Below are positions 1 to 7,810 of a stretch of DNA of 44,884 nucleotides, piece by piece. Position numbers and translations under genes: made by a program. Source of the stretch: an uncultured Pelagibacteraceae bacterium (lineage in GTDB: Bacteria; Pseudomonadota; Alphaproteobacteria; Pelagibacterales; Pelagibacteraceae); NCBI GenBank assembly GCA_902541315.1, contig CACBQF010000007.1, forward strand, positions 1 to 44,884, in the 5' to 3' direction. Every line of letters begins with the position of its first letter. Positions within the stretch are counted from its first letter, which is position 1. The notes under the pieces were generated by a model. It had not been told where the DNA came from and did no database searches. It worked only from the letters and a program-made list of their open reading frames with translations.

Positions 1-1
1 T

Positions 2-772
2 TTTGATGCGAAAGATTCAACTTCAATAGATTTTAAAAGAAATCATTTTAGTAAAGATCTTACTAATAATATTAAAGGAAAAAAAATTGGAATACCAAAA
101 GAATATAGAGTTGATGGTATGCCTAAAGAAATTGAGGACCTCTGGCAAAAAGGTATTGAATATGTAAGAGATTGTGGTGCAGAAATTATAAACATTTCAC
201 TTCCGCATACTAATTATGCCCTGCCAACTTATTATATAGTTGCTCCAGCCGAAGCATCTTCAAATTTGGCAAGATATGACGGTGTCAAGTATGGATATAG
301 AGCAAATGGTGAAAATTTAATTGATATGTATGAAAAAACTAGGTCGGAAGGTTTTGGTGCGGAAGTTCAAAGAAGGATTATGATTGGAACTTATGTTCTA
401 TCTTCAGGGTATTATGATGCATATTATTTAAAAGCTCAAAAGGTTAGAAGACTAATCAAAAATGATTTTGATGAAGCATATAAAAAAGTAGACGCAATTT
501 TAACACCATCTACGCCTAGCTCAGCTTTCAAAATTGGTGAAAAAACAAATGATCCTGTTTCCATGTATCTCAACGATATATTTACAGTGCCTGTTAATTT
601 AGCTGGTTTACCAGGTATTTCAATTCCTGCAGGACATGACGCAAAAGGTTACCCCCTTGGTCTACAAATAATTGGTAAAGCCTTCGATGAACAAAATATA
701 TTGAATATTGCATTTGCAATGGAAGAAAAAATAAATTTTAAAAATAAAATTACTGATTGGTGGATTAAATGA
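2..772 (+). CDS. gatA: Asp/Glu-tRNA amidotransferase subunit A, C-terminal part (5' end outside window)
   Basis: Amidase subunit of the GatCAB complex, which converts Glu-tRNA(Gln) and Asp-tRNA(Asn) to the amidated forms. The frame is open from base 2, so 256 C-terminal residues are present of a protein that is usually about 490 long. The amidase-signature catalytic Ser and Lys would lie left of the window. Visible family marks are the DAKDSTS segment at the start, the long helix region with YYLKAQKVR, and the C-terminal motifs [26 protein letters not shown] and [13 protein letters not shown]. The first internal ATG is at 119 but homology plainly continues upstream, so it is not the start. 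The stop overlaps the gatB start (ATGA), as expected for translationally coupled subunits. Confidence 0.95.
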   Translation, partial: FDAKDSTSIDFKRNHFSKDLTNNIKGKKIGIPKEYRVDGMPKEIEDLWQKGIEYVRDCGAEIINISLPHTNYALPTYYIVAPAEASSNLARYDGVKYGYRANGENLIDMYEKTRSEGFGAEVQRRIMIGTYVLSSGYYDAYYLKAQKVRRLIKNDFDEAYKKVDAILTPSTPSSAFKIGEKTNDPVSMYLNDIFTVPVNLAGLPGISIPAGHDAKGYPLGLQIIGKAFDEQNILNIAFAMEEKINFKNKITDWWIK

Positions 773-2244
773 GTAAAAAGAGCGGAGAATATTTGATTAA
801 TCGTAGAGATAATCAATATGAAGTTGTAATAGGTTTAGAAGTTCATGCTCAAGTATTATCCGAGTCAAAATTATTTTCTACTTCTGCTACAAAATTTGGT
901 GCTGAACCTAATACTCAAGTAAGTTTAGTTGATGCTGCTTTTCCAGGAATGCTACCAGTAATAAATGAATTTTGTGTTAAACAAGCAATAAAAACCGGTA
1001 TAGGTCTTAATGCAAAAATAAATAAACGCTCAGTTTTTGATAGAAAAAATTATTTTTATGCAGATTTACCACAAGGATATCAAATTTCACAATTTAAAGA
1101 TCCAATAGTGGGTGAGGGTAAAGTTATTATAGATTTGCCTGACGGTCATAAAGAAGTAGGTATAGAAAGATTACATTTAGAACAAGATGCAGGAAAGAGT
1201 ATACATGATTTAGATCCTCAAAGCACTTTTGTTGATTTGAATAGATCAGGAGTAGCTTTAATGGAAATTGTAAGTAAACCAGACCTTAGATCCCCAGATG
1301 AAGTAAGTATATATATAAAAAAATTGAGATCAATCATGCGATATTTAGGTACTTGTGATGGAAATATGCAAGAAGGATCATTAAGAGCAGATGTTAATGT
1401 ATCCGTAAGGAAAAAAGGGTCAAAAGAGTTTGGAACAAGATGTGAAATTAAAAATGTAAACTCGATTAAATTTATGCAAATGGCTATAGAATATGAGGCT
1501 AATAGACAAGTTGATCTAATTGAAGAAGGTAAAACAATTGATCAGGAGACTAGACTATTTGACACTAAGAAAAATGAGACAAGATCAATGAGATCGAAAG
1601 AAGATGCTCATGACTATAGATATTTCCCTGATCCAGATTTATTACCATTAGAAGTCTCAGACGAATTTGTAAATAAACTCAAAAGTGAAATTCCAGAGTT
1701 ACCTGATGATAAGAAGAAAAGATTTATCAATGAATTTAAGTTATCAGCTTATGAAGCAACAATCTTAGTTTCTGATATAGAAATAGCAAAATATTTTGAA
1801 GAAGTTGTTGCAAAAATGGGCAAAAATAAAGATATGAAACTTGCTGTCAATTGGATTACTGGAGAGCTTTTTGCTGTTTTAAATAGTAAAAATTTAGAAA
1901 TTACACAAAGCCCTGTAAGTGCAAAAAATTTGGCAATATTAGTAAATTTAATTAAGAATGGAACAATCTCAGGAAAAATTGCTAAAACAGTTTTTGAACT
2001 AATGTTAAAGAATGATGAAGATCCTCAAAAAATTGTGGAAGAAAAAGGCTTAAAACAACAAAGCGATCCAAAAGCATTAGAGGAATTGATAGATAAGATA
2101 ATTAACAATAATAGAGAAAAAGCTATTGAATACAAGCAGGGCAAAGAAAAACTTTTTGGTTTTTTTGTAGGTCAAGCTATGAAAGCCTCTGGTGGAAAAG
2201 CCAATCCCCAATTAATTAATGAGATCTTAAAAAAAAAATTATAA
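769..2244 (+). CDS. gatB: Asp/Glu-tRNA amidotransferase subunit B
   Basis: tRNA-binding, kinase-like subunit of GatCAB. It phosphorylates the misacylated Glu or Asp and uses ammonia channelled from GatA. At 491 residues it has normal full length. The N-terminal [11 protein letters not shown] motif, the [18 protein letters not shown] segment and LEQDAGKS are diagnostic of the GatB catalytic cradle. The last ~150 residues form the helical YqeY-like tail, ending in [19 protein letters not shown]. The ATG at 769 overlaps the gatA stop by 4 bases, with GGTGGA just upstream. gatC is not in the window and may precede gatA. Confidence 0.97.
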   Translation: MSKKSGEYLINRRDNQYEVVIGLEVHAQVLSESKLFSTSATKFGAEPNTQVSLVDAAFPGMLPVINEFCVKQAIKTGIGLNAKINKRSVFDRKNYFYADLPQGYQISQFKDPIVGEGKVIIDLPDGHKEVGIERLHLEQDAGKSIHDLDPQSTFVDLNRSGVALMEIVSKPDLRSPDEVSIYIKKLRSIMRYLGTCDGNMQEGSLRADVNVSVRKKGSKEFGTRCEIKNVNSIKFMQMAIEYEANRQVDLIEEGKTIDQETRLFDTKKNETRSMRSKEDAHDYRYFPDPDLLPLEVSDEFVNKLKSEIPELPDDKKKRFINEFKLSAYEATILVSDIEIAKYFEEVVAKMGKNKDMKLAVNWITGELFAVLNSKNLEITQSPVSAKNLAILVNLIKNGTISGKIAKTVFELMLKNDEDPQKIVEEKGLKQQSDPKALEELIDKIINNNREKAIEYKQGKEKLFGFFVGQAMKASGGKANPQLINEILKKKL

Positions 2245-2249
2245 GGGTT

Positions 2250-2900
2250 ATGGGTTCTGACCTTAATATTACAAAGCATTTACAAGATTATATATTAAAA
2301 CATGGTTTAAAACTTCATCCAGTACAAAAAGAAATAATTAATTATAATATTAAATTAGGTGATATTAAAAGAATGCAAATATCAATATCACAATGTCAAT
2401 TTCTTCATTTAATTATTAAAGTTTCTAAAATTAAGAAAGTATTAGAAATCGGAACCTTCACTGGCCTAAGTACATTATCCATGGCACTAGCTTTACCTGA
2501 TAATGGAGAAATTATTGCTTTAGATAAAAATAGAGAGACTAATAAAATTGCTGTTAATTTTTTTAAAAAAGCTGAACAAAATCATAAGATAAAGACAATT
2601 ATAAAACCAGCCTTAGAATCTCTAATTAAGATTAGAAATAAAAAATTTGATTTAGTTTTTATAGATGCAGATAAAATGAATTATAAAAAGTATTATGAAA
2701 TTTCTCTAGACTTATTAAATAAAGGAGGTTTAGTAATAATTGATAATGTATTATGGCATGGAGAAGTAGTTGATAAAAGAATAAATGATAAATTTACAAA
2801 AAATATAAGGGAACTGAATAATTTTATATCAAAAGACAAACGAATAGAGAAAGTAATTGTTCCTTTTGGTGATGGAATGAGTGTTTGTAGGAAAGTTTAA
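2250..2900 (+). CDS. class I SAM-dependent O-methyltransferase
   Basis: Predicted cytosolic O-methyltransferase of the caffeoyl-CoA/catechol type (Methyltransf_3). The SAM-binding motif I is EIGTFTG at residues 66-72. The metal-binding acidic motif FIDAD is at 137-141 and IIDNVLW at 163-169, both typical of this family. At 216 residues it has normal length. The start lies 5 bases after gatB, with a weak AAGGG ribosome site, so it is probably co-transcribed with gatAB. The substrate cannot be told from sequence. A small-molecule phenol-like acceptor or a tRNA role (TrmR-like) are both possible. Confidence 0.85.
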   Translation: MGSDLNITKHLQDYILKHGLKLHPVQKEIINYNIKLGDIKRMQISISQCQFLHLIIKVSKIKKVLEIGTFTGLSTLSMALALPDNGEIIALDKNRETNKIAVNFFKKAEQNHKIKTIIKPALESLIKIRNKKFDLVFIDADKMNYKKYYEISLDLLNKGGLVIIDNVLWHGEVVDKRINDKFTKNIRELNNFISKDKRIEKVIVPFGDGMSVCRKV

Positions 2901-3805
2901 TGTTTACAGTATTTGGTTTTTATAAATTCAAACAAATTAATAATTTAAATAGAAATAAAAAATTATTAAATAATCTTCTTCTCAAAAAAAATATTAGAGG
3001 AACAATTATAATTTCTAGAGAAGGAGTCAATGGATCTTTATCTGGAAAAAATAAAGATTTAAATGAAACAATTAGAAAAATTAAGACTATTTTTAAATTA
3101 AAAGAATTTAATAGTTTTAACAAGTCAAATAGCAAATTTCAACCTTATCATAAACCAAAAATAAAAATCAAAAAAGAGTTAGTACCAATGAGTTTAAATA
3201 TAAAAAATGAAATTCAAAAAATTGATAATCGTATAGAGCCAAACAAATGGAATAAACTAATTAAAAGTAATGAAACATTTTTACTAGATGCGAGAAAACC
3301 TTTTGAAAACAAAGTAGGATCTTTTAAAAATGCTTTTAATCCTAATGTTGATAATTTTAGGGATTTTCCAAAATATTTAAAACGATTAAAAAAGCAACAT
3401 CCTATCGCTATGTTTTGCACTGGTGGTATTAGGTGTGAAAAAGCTTCTGTATTTTTAAAAAAAAAAGGTTTTGAAAATGTTTATCAATTAAAAGGAGGCA
3501 TATTAAATTACTTAAAAAAAATCAAAAAAAAGGATAGTTTATGGAAAGGGGAGTGCTTTGTATTTGATAACCGAGTCAGTTTAAAACATGGCTTACTACA
3601 AGGCTCTTATTCGGTTTGCAGCGGATGCAGAAAACCAATTTCATTAAAAGATAAAAAATCTAAAATGTACGAGGAGGGTGTATCTTGTCCAAGTTGTTAT
3701 GGTAAACTCACTAAAAAACAAAAATCTCGTTTTAGAATGAGACAAAGTCAGATATATAAAGCAAAGTTATCTGGAAAAAAATATAATTTTCAAAAAGAAT
3801 ATTAG
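2900..3805 (+). CDS. trhO: tRNA uridine(34) hydroxylase, rhodanese family
   Basis: TrhO/YceA-type protein, which in E. coli hydroxylates U34 of tRNA with oxygen to give 5-hydroxyuridine, a precursor of xo5U-type modifications. Order of parts: an N-terminal ferredoxin-like acylphosphatase fold (residues ~1-95, with TIIISREGVNGSLSG), a rhodanese domain (~110-215) with active Cys173 in CTGGIRCEKAS, and a C-terminal Cys-rich tail carrying CSGC and CPSC, a likely metal site. At 301 residues it is of usual size. The start overlaps the preceding stop (TAATG) with AGGAA 6 bases before it. Confidence 0.9.
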   Translation: MFTVFGFYKFKQINNLNRNKKLLNNLLLKKNIRGTIIISREGVNGSLSGKNKDLNETIRKIKTIFKLKEFNSFNKSNSKFQPYHKPKIKIKKELVPMSLNIKNEIQKIDNRIEPNKWNKLIKSNETFLLDARKPFENKVGSFKNAFNPNVDNFRDFPKYLKRLKKQHPIAMFCTGGIRCEKASVFLKKKGFENVYQLKGGILNYLKKIKKKDSLWKGECFVFDNRVSLKHGLLQGSYSVCSGCRKPISLKDKKSKMYEEGVSCPSCYGKLTKKQKSRFRMRQSQIYKAKLSGKKYNFQKEY

Positions 3806-3816
3806 TAGGAATTAAT

Positions 3817-5187
3817 TTGCCACAATCTCTTAAACTTACCAAGGACCCAATATGGTTTTTATTAAGGAAAGTCACAATCCCAGCAAGTGTGGGTTCGTTA
3901 TTTCAAACTTTTTATAATTTAGTTGACACATGGTTCGCAGGAAGAATATCAGCTGAAGCAATAGCAGCAATTGCAAAATCTTTTCCAATTTACTTTACTA
4001 TAATTGCTATAGGTGTTGGTTTAACAGCTGGTACAAACACATTAATAGGTAATAATTTAGGAGCAAATAATAAAAAAAAAGCTTCATTATTTATTGCTCA
4101 ATCGATAATTTTTGCAATTTTTTTATCTGTTCTTGTTACCTTCTTTGGTTTAAACGTTTCAGATTTCTTATTGTCATTAATGGGGTCTGACCCAGATGGA
4201 ATTATTTTATCAAGAGAATATTTAGATATTATTTTTTATGGAACAATTATTGTTTTAATACAAATTTCCTTAAACGGGACTTTAAATGCTCAAGGAGATA
4301 CTAAAAGTTATAGAAATGTATTGATATTTACTTTCTTTTTAAATATTTTTTTAAATCCTTTATTTATTTTTGGATATGGATTTATTCCTGCTTTTGGCAT
4401 AGCAGGTTTAGCAATAGCCACAGTTGTTGCTCAATTTACTGGTCTGCTTTATCTGGCGCATAAGGTATATTGTTGTGAGTTAAAACAATACCTAAAACTA
4501 GAATGCTTTATTCCTAAATTTAATCTTTTGGGTGAGTTAGTTTATCAAACCATACCTGTTATGTTTAGTATGTTATTAATTGGTGTAGGATTATTTAATA
4601 TTCTTTATTTCATTGGACAATTTGGAGATCTCGCAACCGCCGGTTATGGCGCTGCCCTAAGAATTGAACAAGTTTTTTTACTACCTGTTATAGGCTTGAA
4701 TACAGCTGTTTTATCTATTGGTGGACAAAACTTTGGGGCAAAAAATTACGATCGTCTTAGAGAATTATATAAAAAAGCTTTACTATTTGGCTCATCTTTC
4801 ATGATTTGTGCAGGAATAATAATTTTTATTGGAGCAGAATTTTTAGTTTCATTATTTACAGACAATTCAGAGGCAGTAAAACATGGTGCAATTTACCTAA
4901 AAGTTGCAGCATTGATTGGTCCTATCTATCCAGTGTTCTTTATTACTACTGCAGTATTTCAAGCAGTCAAAAAACCTCTTTATAGTCTTTATATGAGTGT
5001 TTTAAGATTAACAGCCCTTCCTTTTTTTAGTTTATGGTATGTAATTAATATTAGAGGAGGTGATTATGAGGACATTTTTTACACTATATTTGTAACAAAT
5101 TGGTTAATGGGAATTGCAGTTTTGATGTTTATTGGATATTTCTTAAATAATGTTTTTAAACAAAATAAGAGTTTTTTTATTAATTAA
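3817..5187 (+). CDS. MATE family multidrug/metabolite exporter
   Basis: Inner-membrane cation-coupled efflux protein of the MATE family (NorM/DinF superfamily). About 12 hydrophobic segments are visible over 456 residues. Family marks include the early SLFQTFYNLVDTWFAGRIS, LTAGTNTLIGNNLGA in the first half and the pseudo-repeat LSIGGQNFGAKNY in the second half. The reading starts at TTG 3817, preceded by AGGA at 3807-3810. No in-frame ATG lies nearby. The substrate is unknown. The 3' end overlaps the next gene by 38 bases. Confidence 0.9.
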   Translation: MPQSLKLTKDPIWFLLRKVTIPASVGSLFQTFYNLVDTWFAGRISAEAIAAIAKSFPIYFTIIAIGVGLTAGTNTLIGNNLGANNKKKASLFIAQSIIFAIFLSVLVTFFGLNVSDFLLSLMGSDPDGIILSREYLDIIFYGTIIVLIQISLNGTLNAQGDTKSYRNVLIFTFFLNIFLNPLFIFGYGFIPAFGIAGLAIATVVAQFTGLLYLAHKVYCCELKQYLKLECFIPKFNLLGELVYQTIPVMFSMLLIGVGLFNILYFIGQFGDLATAGYGAALRIEQVFLLPVIGLNTAVLSIGGQNFGAKNYDRLRELYKKALLFGSSFMICAGIIIFIGAEFLVSLFTDNSEAVKHGAIYLKVAALIGPIYPVFFITTAVFQAVKKPLYSLYMSVLRLTALPFFSLWYVINIRGGDYEDIFYTIFVTNWLMGIAVLMFIGYFLNNVFKQNKSFFIN

Positions 5188-5677
5188 TTTACATATAGTC
5201 ATTCTTTTAACTAGCCCAGAAAATCTTAAAGCTAAAGAGCTAAAAATTATTACAGGTATTGCAAAAGTTATTGATGGTGACACAATTTTAATAAATAAAA
5301 AAAAAATTCGTCTTTTTGGAATTGATGCCCCAGAACGGGATCAAAAATGTCAAAAAATTTGGCTAACAATTTCTTTCTTTTCATTTAATAAAGATTATTT
5401 TTGTGGTGAGATTTCTACTAATAGGCTCAAAAAAAAAATTAACAATCAATTTATGAGCTGTAAATGGAAAAATAAAGATAGATATAAAAGATTTATCGCA
5501 GAATGTTTTAAGGGCAAGACTAACATCAATGCTTGGATGGTTCGATATGGTTATGCTGTTGCATACAGAAAATACTCAAAAAAATATGTTGCACATGAAG
5601 ATATAGCAAAAAAAGACAAATTAGGTTTATGGGCTGGTACTTTTGAAATGCCTTGGGATTATAGAAAAAAAAATTAA
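5150..5677 (+). CDS. secreted staphylococcal-nuclease-like (thermonuclease) protein
   Basis: SNase-fold nuclease, probably exported. Residues ~7-28 form a hydrophobic signal segment ending near LKAKE. The fold begins at ITGIAKVIDGDTI, with the Ca-binding acidic residues D42 and D44 and the catalytic-loop RLFGIDAPER (R54, E62). The C-terminal half has RYKRFIAECF, then GLWAGTFEMPWDYR, the standard family ending. It starts inside the end of the MATE gene (38-base overlap), which implies coupled translation. Its stop overlaps the stop of the convergent permease gene by 4 bases. A role in scavenging extracellular nucleic acid is plausible but inferred. Confidence 0.85.
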   Translation: MFLNKIRVFLLINLHIVILLTSPENLKAKELKIITGIAKVIDGDTILINKKKIRLFGIDAPERDQKCQKIWLTISFFSFNKDYFCGEISTNRLKKKINNQFMSCKWKNKDRYKRFIAECFKGKTNINAWMVRYGYAVAYRKYSKKYVAHEDIAKKDKLGLWAGTFEMPWDYRKKN

Positions 5678-6405
5678 TCCTTTTGCAATTTTTTTTCAAA
5701 TTTTCTCACTAGATAGGAAACAATTAATATTAAAACTAAATACTCAAGAATTAAAAATGTATATATTTCAAGAGGGCGATAGGTTGTAACAACAAGTTCA
5801 TTAGCTTTTCTTGTCAAATCACCAATGCCTATAATTGAAACTAAAGAAGACATTTTTAAGACATAGACAAATTGATTTCCTATTGCAGGTAAAATATTTT
5901 TGATAGCCTGAGGAAGAATAACAAGCTTTAATTTTTTGACAAAATTTAATCCCAGCGAACTTCCTGCCTCCCACTGGGACTTCTTGATGGAGTTTATGCC
6001 CGCTCTAAAAATTTCTGCTTGAAACGCACTTTCACTTATAGATAGTGCAATAATGCCAGATACAAATGGACTAAAGCTAATACCCGTCATTATTGGTAGT
6101 CCATAATAGATCCATAATATTAATACTAATAATGGTATCGCCCTGACAATCTCAACATAGCCAATATTGATATAAGTTAAAAATTTATTTTTAGCTAATG
6201 ATGGTATAGCTACAATTAATCCAACGAAGATTGAGATAATAATTGAAACTAAAGAAATAAAAATTGTGGTGGTTAAACCACTTAATAGAAACTTTAGATT
6301 TGTTAAACCTTCAATGTTGTTTGGTGATAAGATTAGCCAATTAAGTTCTCCTTTATTACATGAAGTTAAAGGGATAATTAGAAGTAAAAAAAATAAATTT
6401 CTCAC
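5674..6405 (-). CDS. polar amino-acid-type ABC transporter permease (HisM/GlnP family)
   Basis: Integral membrane subunit of an amino-acid-type ABC importer. The cytoplasmic EAA loop, where the ATPase docks, is visible as EIFRAGINSIKKSQWEAGSSLGL followed by VILPQAIKNILP. Five or so membrane segments follow the N terminus. The start is GTG, with a run of G bases directly before it. The first 16 residues look like a lipoprotein signal with a canonical lipobox LTSC (Cys16), unusual for a permease. It lies 40 bases downstream of the binding-protein gene on the same strand. No ATPase gene is present in the window, so one must be supplied from elsewhere. Confidence 0.85.
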   Translation of the reverse strand: MRNLFFLLLIIPLTSCNKGELNWLILSPNNIEGLTNLKFLLSGLTTTIFISLVSIIISIFVGLIVAIPSLAKNKFLTYINIGYVEIVRAIPLLVLILWIYYGLPIMTGISFSPFVSGIIALSISESAFQAEIFRAGINSIKKSQWEAGSSLGLNFVKKLKLVILPQAIKNILPAIGNQFVYVLKMSSLVSIIGIGDLTRKANELVVTTYRPLEIYTFLILEYLVLILIVSYLVRKFEKKLQKD

Positions 6406-6419
6406 CCCCCAATTTATAA

Positions 6420-6439
6420 AGTATTAAGCAGTAAATACT
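6420..6439 (-). other. small inverted repeat between binding-protein and permease genes
   Basis: Six-base perfect arms AGTATT / AATACT separated by 8 bases in the 40-base gap between the two transporter genes. No T-run follows, so it is not a normal intrinsic terminator. A hairpin here could stabilise the upstream mRNA and favour excess binding protein, as in other ABC operons. In AT-rich DNA this could be chance. Confidence 0.25.
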
Positions 6440-6445
6440 AATTTA

Positions 6446-7213
6446 TTATAAACTTTTTAAATTATATTTAGCTAACAACTTAGTAAAGAAGCCCGATGAT
6501 TTCTTCTTTTTAATCCACTCATTAACATAGTTGTTCCATTTATTATCACCTTTAGGAACCATCATAGCTAAAAAAGCAGGATTTTTTTCACCATCAGGAA
6601 CGATAGCTAATTGTGGATATTTGATAACTAACTTATTCGCTTCTGTTGAACTTGTTATATTTCCATCTGCTCTTCCAGCTAATACTTCTTGAAAATCCCT
6701 AGCAGGAGCTTCTACAGAATTCAGTTTTGATTTAGGAAAAAATTCTTTTGCTTTTTCTTCCTGTGATGTACCAAGAGTAGTTGCAATAGTTACACTTGAG
6801 TTGTTAAGTGAGTCCCAGGTCGAAAATTTGCTTAAATTCTTTTTTAAAACAAGTGGTACAGTTCCATATTTATAGTAGGTATCTGTAAATCCAGCTACTT
6901 CAGCTCTTTTAGGAGTTTTTGTGACACTTGTTGATATATCATATCTTTCAGAAGTTATTCCAGAAACGATAGTTTTCCACTCAGCTGGTACAAATTCAAT
7001 TTTAACTCCCATGTCCTTAGCTAGTTCATTCATTACATCGATATCGAATCCTTTATATTTATTAGTCGCCGGATCTTTAATAGTCATAGGATCCCAATCT
7101 CCAGTTGTTCCAACTTTTAAGACACCTGATGATAAAATCTTGTCCAAGTTTGATTCTGCATTTAAATTAAAGGGTAAAAGAGCAAATATTGCTAAATAGA
7201 TTAATTTTTTCAT
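6446..7213 (-). CDS. periplasmic amino-acid-type substrate-binding protein (SBP_bac_3)
   Basis: Exported solute-binding protein of an ABC importer. A clean signal peptide (residues 1-20, ending NLNAES) starts at ATG 7213. A TTG at 7228 would add five residues before the signal and is less likely. The mature part has the family order [40 protein letters not shown] and [10 protein letters not shown]. It lies 33 bases downstream of soxG on the same strand and is probably in the sox transcript, which suggests a substrate related to sarcosine, glycine or other amino acids; this is inference. The fold also resembles periplasmic cyclohexadienyl dehydratase (PheC), which cannot be fully excluded. Confidence 0.85.
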   Translation of the reverse strand: MKKLIYLAIFALLPFNLNAESNLDKILSSGVLKVGTTGDWDPMTIKDPATNKYKGFDIDVMNELAKDMGVKIEFVPAEWKTIVSGITSERYDISTSVTKTPKRAEVAGFTDTYYKYGTVPLVLKKNLSKFSTWDSLNNSSVTIATTLGTSQEEKAKEFFPKSKLNSVEAPARDFQEVLAGRADGNITSSTEANKLVIKYPQLAIVPDGEKNPAFLAMMVPKGDNKWNNYVNEWIKKKKSSGFFTKLLAKYNLKSL

Positions 7214-7246
7214 TCTTGTTTTTAACAAATCTAAAAAAAAATGAGA

Positions 7247-7810
7247 CTATAATCTTGACGCACTATCATTCATCCAAGAAAACAAATGTTGTGAAAAAGA
7301 GCGTCTTACAAAAAGATTCACGTCATTTTGACTCTCATTTTGTATAATCACATCAATTTTCGCTAATATTGTTTGTGTGACAGAACCCTTTTTTTTTCTA
7401 AAATCATTGAAATTGAATGGTGATCCAGTCTCAAATAACTCATAAATTTTGTCTCCTTTAAGGTTAATCAAAACAAATTGGTCTGTAACATCTGTGACAG
7501 CTCCTAAATTTGTTTTACAAATACTTTTATTAAGTAAATTTTCTATTTGATAATCGTTACTATCAATATGAGAAACTTCATTTGAAAAAATCATCCATTC
7601 ATCAGGACTTAGCCAAAGTGCAGTTAATTTATCGCTTTTAGTAAAAGTATTTGCTTCGGCTGGCAATATCAAATTTAATGATTTTCCAACTGCAGATAAA
7701 AATTCTCTTTTTTTTCCTCTTAGAATCAGTTTCATTATAGGTTTAACTTCTTTCATTTGTAATCCTGAATAAGATTTTTCTTCTGAAATTGCGTTTGAAT
7801 AATTAAGCAT
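7247..7810 (-). CDS. soxG: sarcosine oxidase gamma subunit
   Basis: Small non-catalytic subunit of heterotetrameric sarcosine oxidase. It is recognised from its place at the end of soxBDA and from the family segments KLILRGKKREF, LWLSPDEWMIFS and GAVTDVTDQFVLINLKG, which show the GcvT-like fold of this subunit. It is 187 residues long against about 200 in characterised enzymes. Its start overlaps the soxA end by 8 bases, consistent with coupled synthesis of the complex. Confidence 0.9.
   Translation of the reverse strand: MLNYSNAISEEKSYSGLQMKEVKPIMKLILRGKKREFLSAVGKSLNLILPAEANTFTKSDKLTALWLSPDEWMIFSNEVSHIDSNDYQIENLLNKSICKTNLGAVTDVTDQFVLINLKGDKIYELFETGSPFNFNDFRKKKGSVTQTILAKIDVIIQNESQNDVNLFVRRSFSQHLFSWMNDSASRL

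Noticed and set aside
7214..7246. T-rich stretch after soxG as an intrinsic terminator
   Set aside because: There is a run of T on the minus strand but no stable GC hairpin before it; the short TTGTT/AACAA repeat is too weak.
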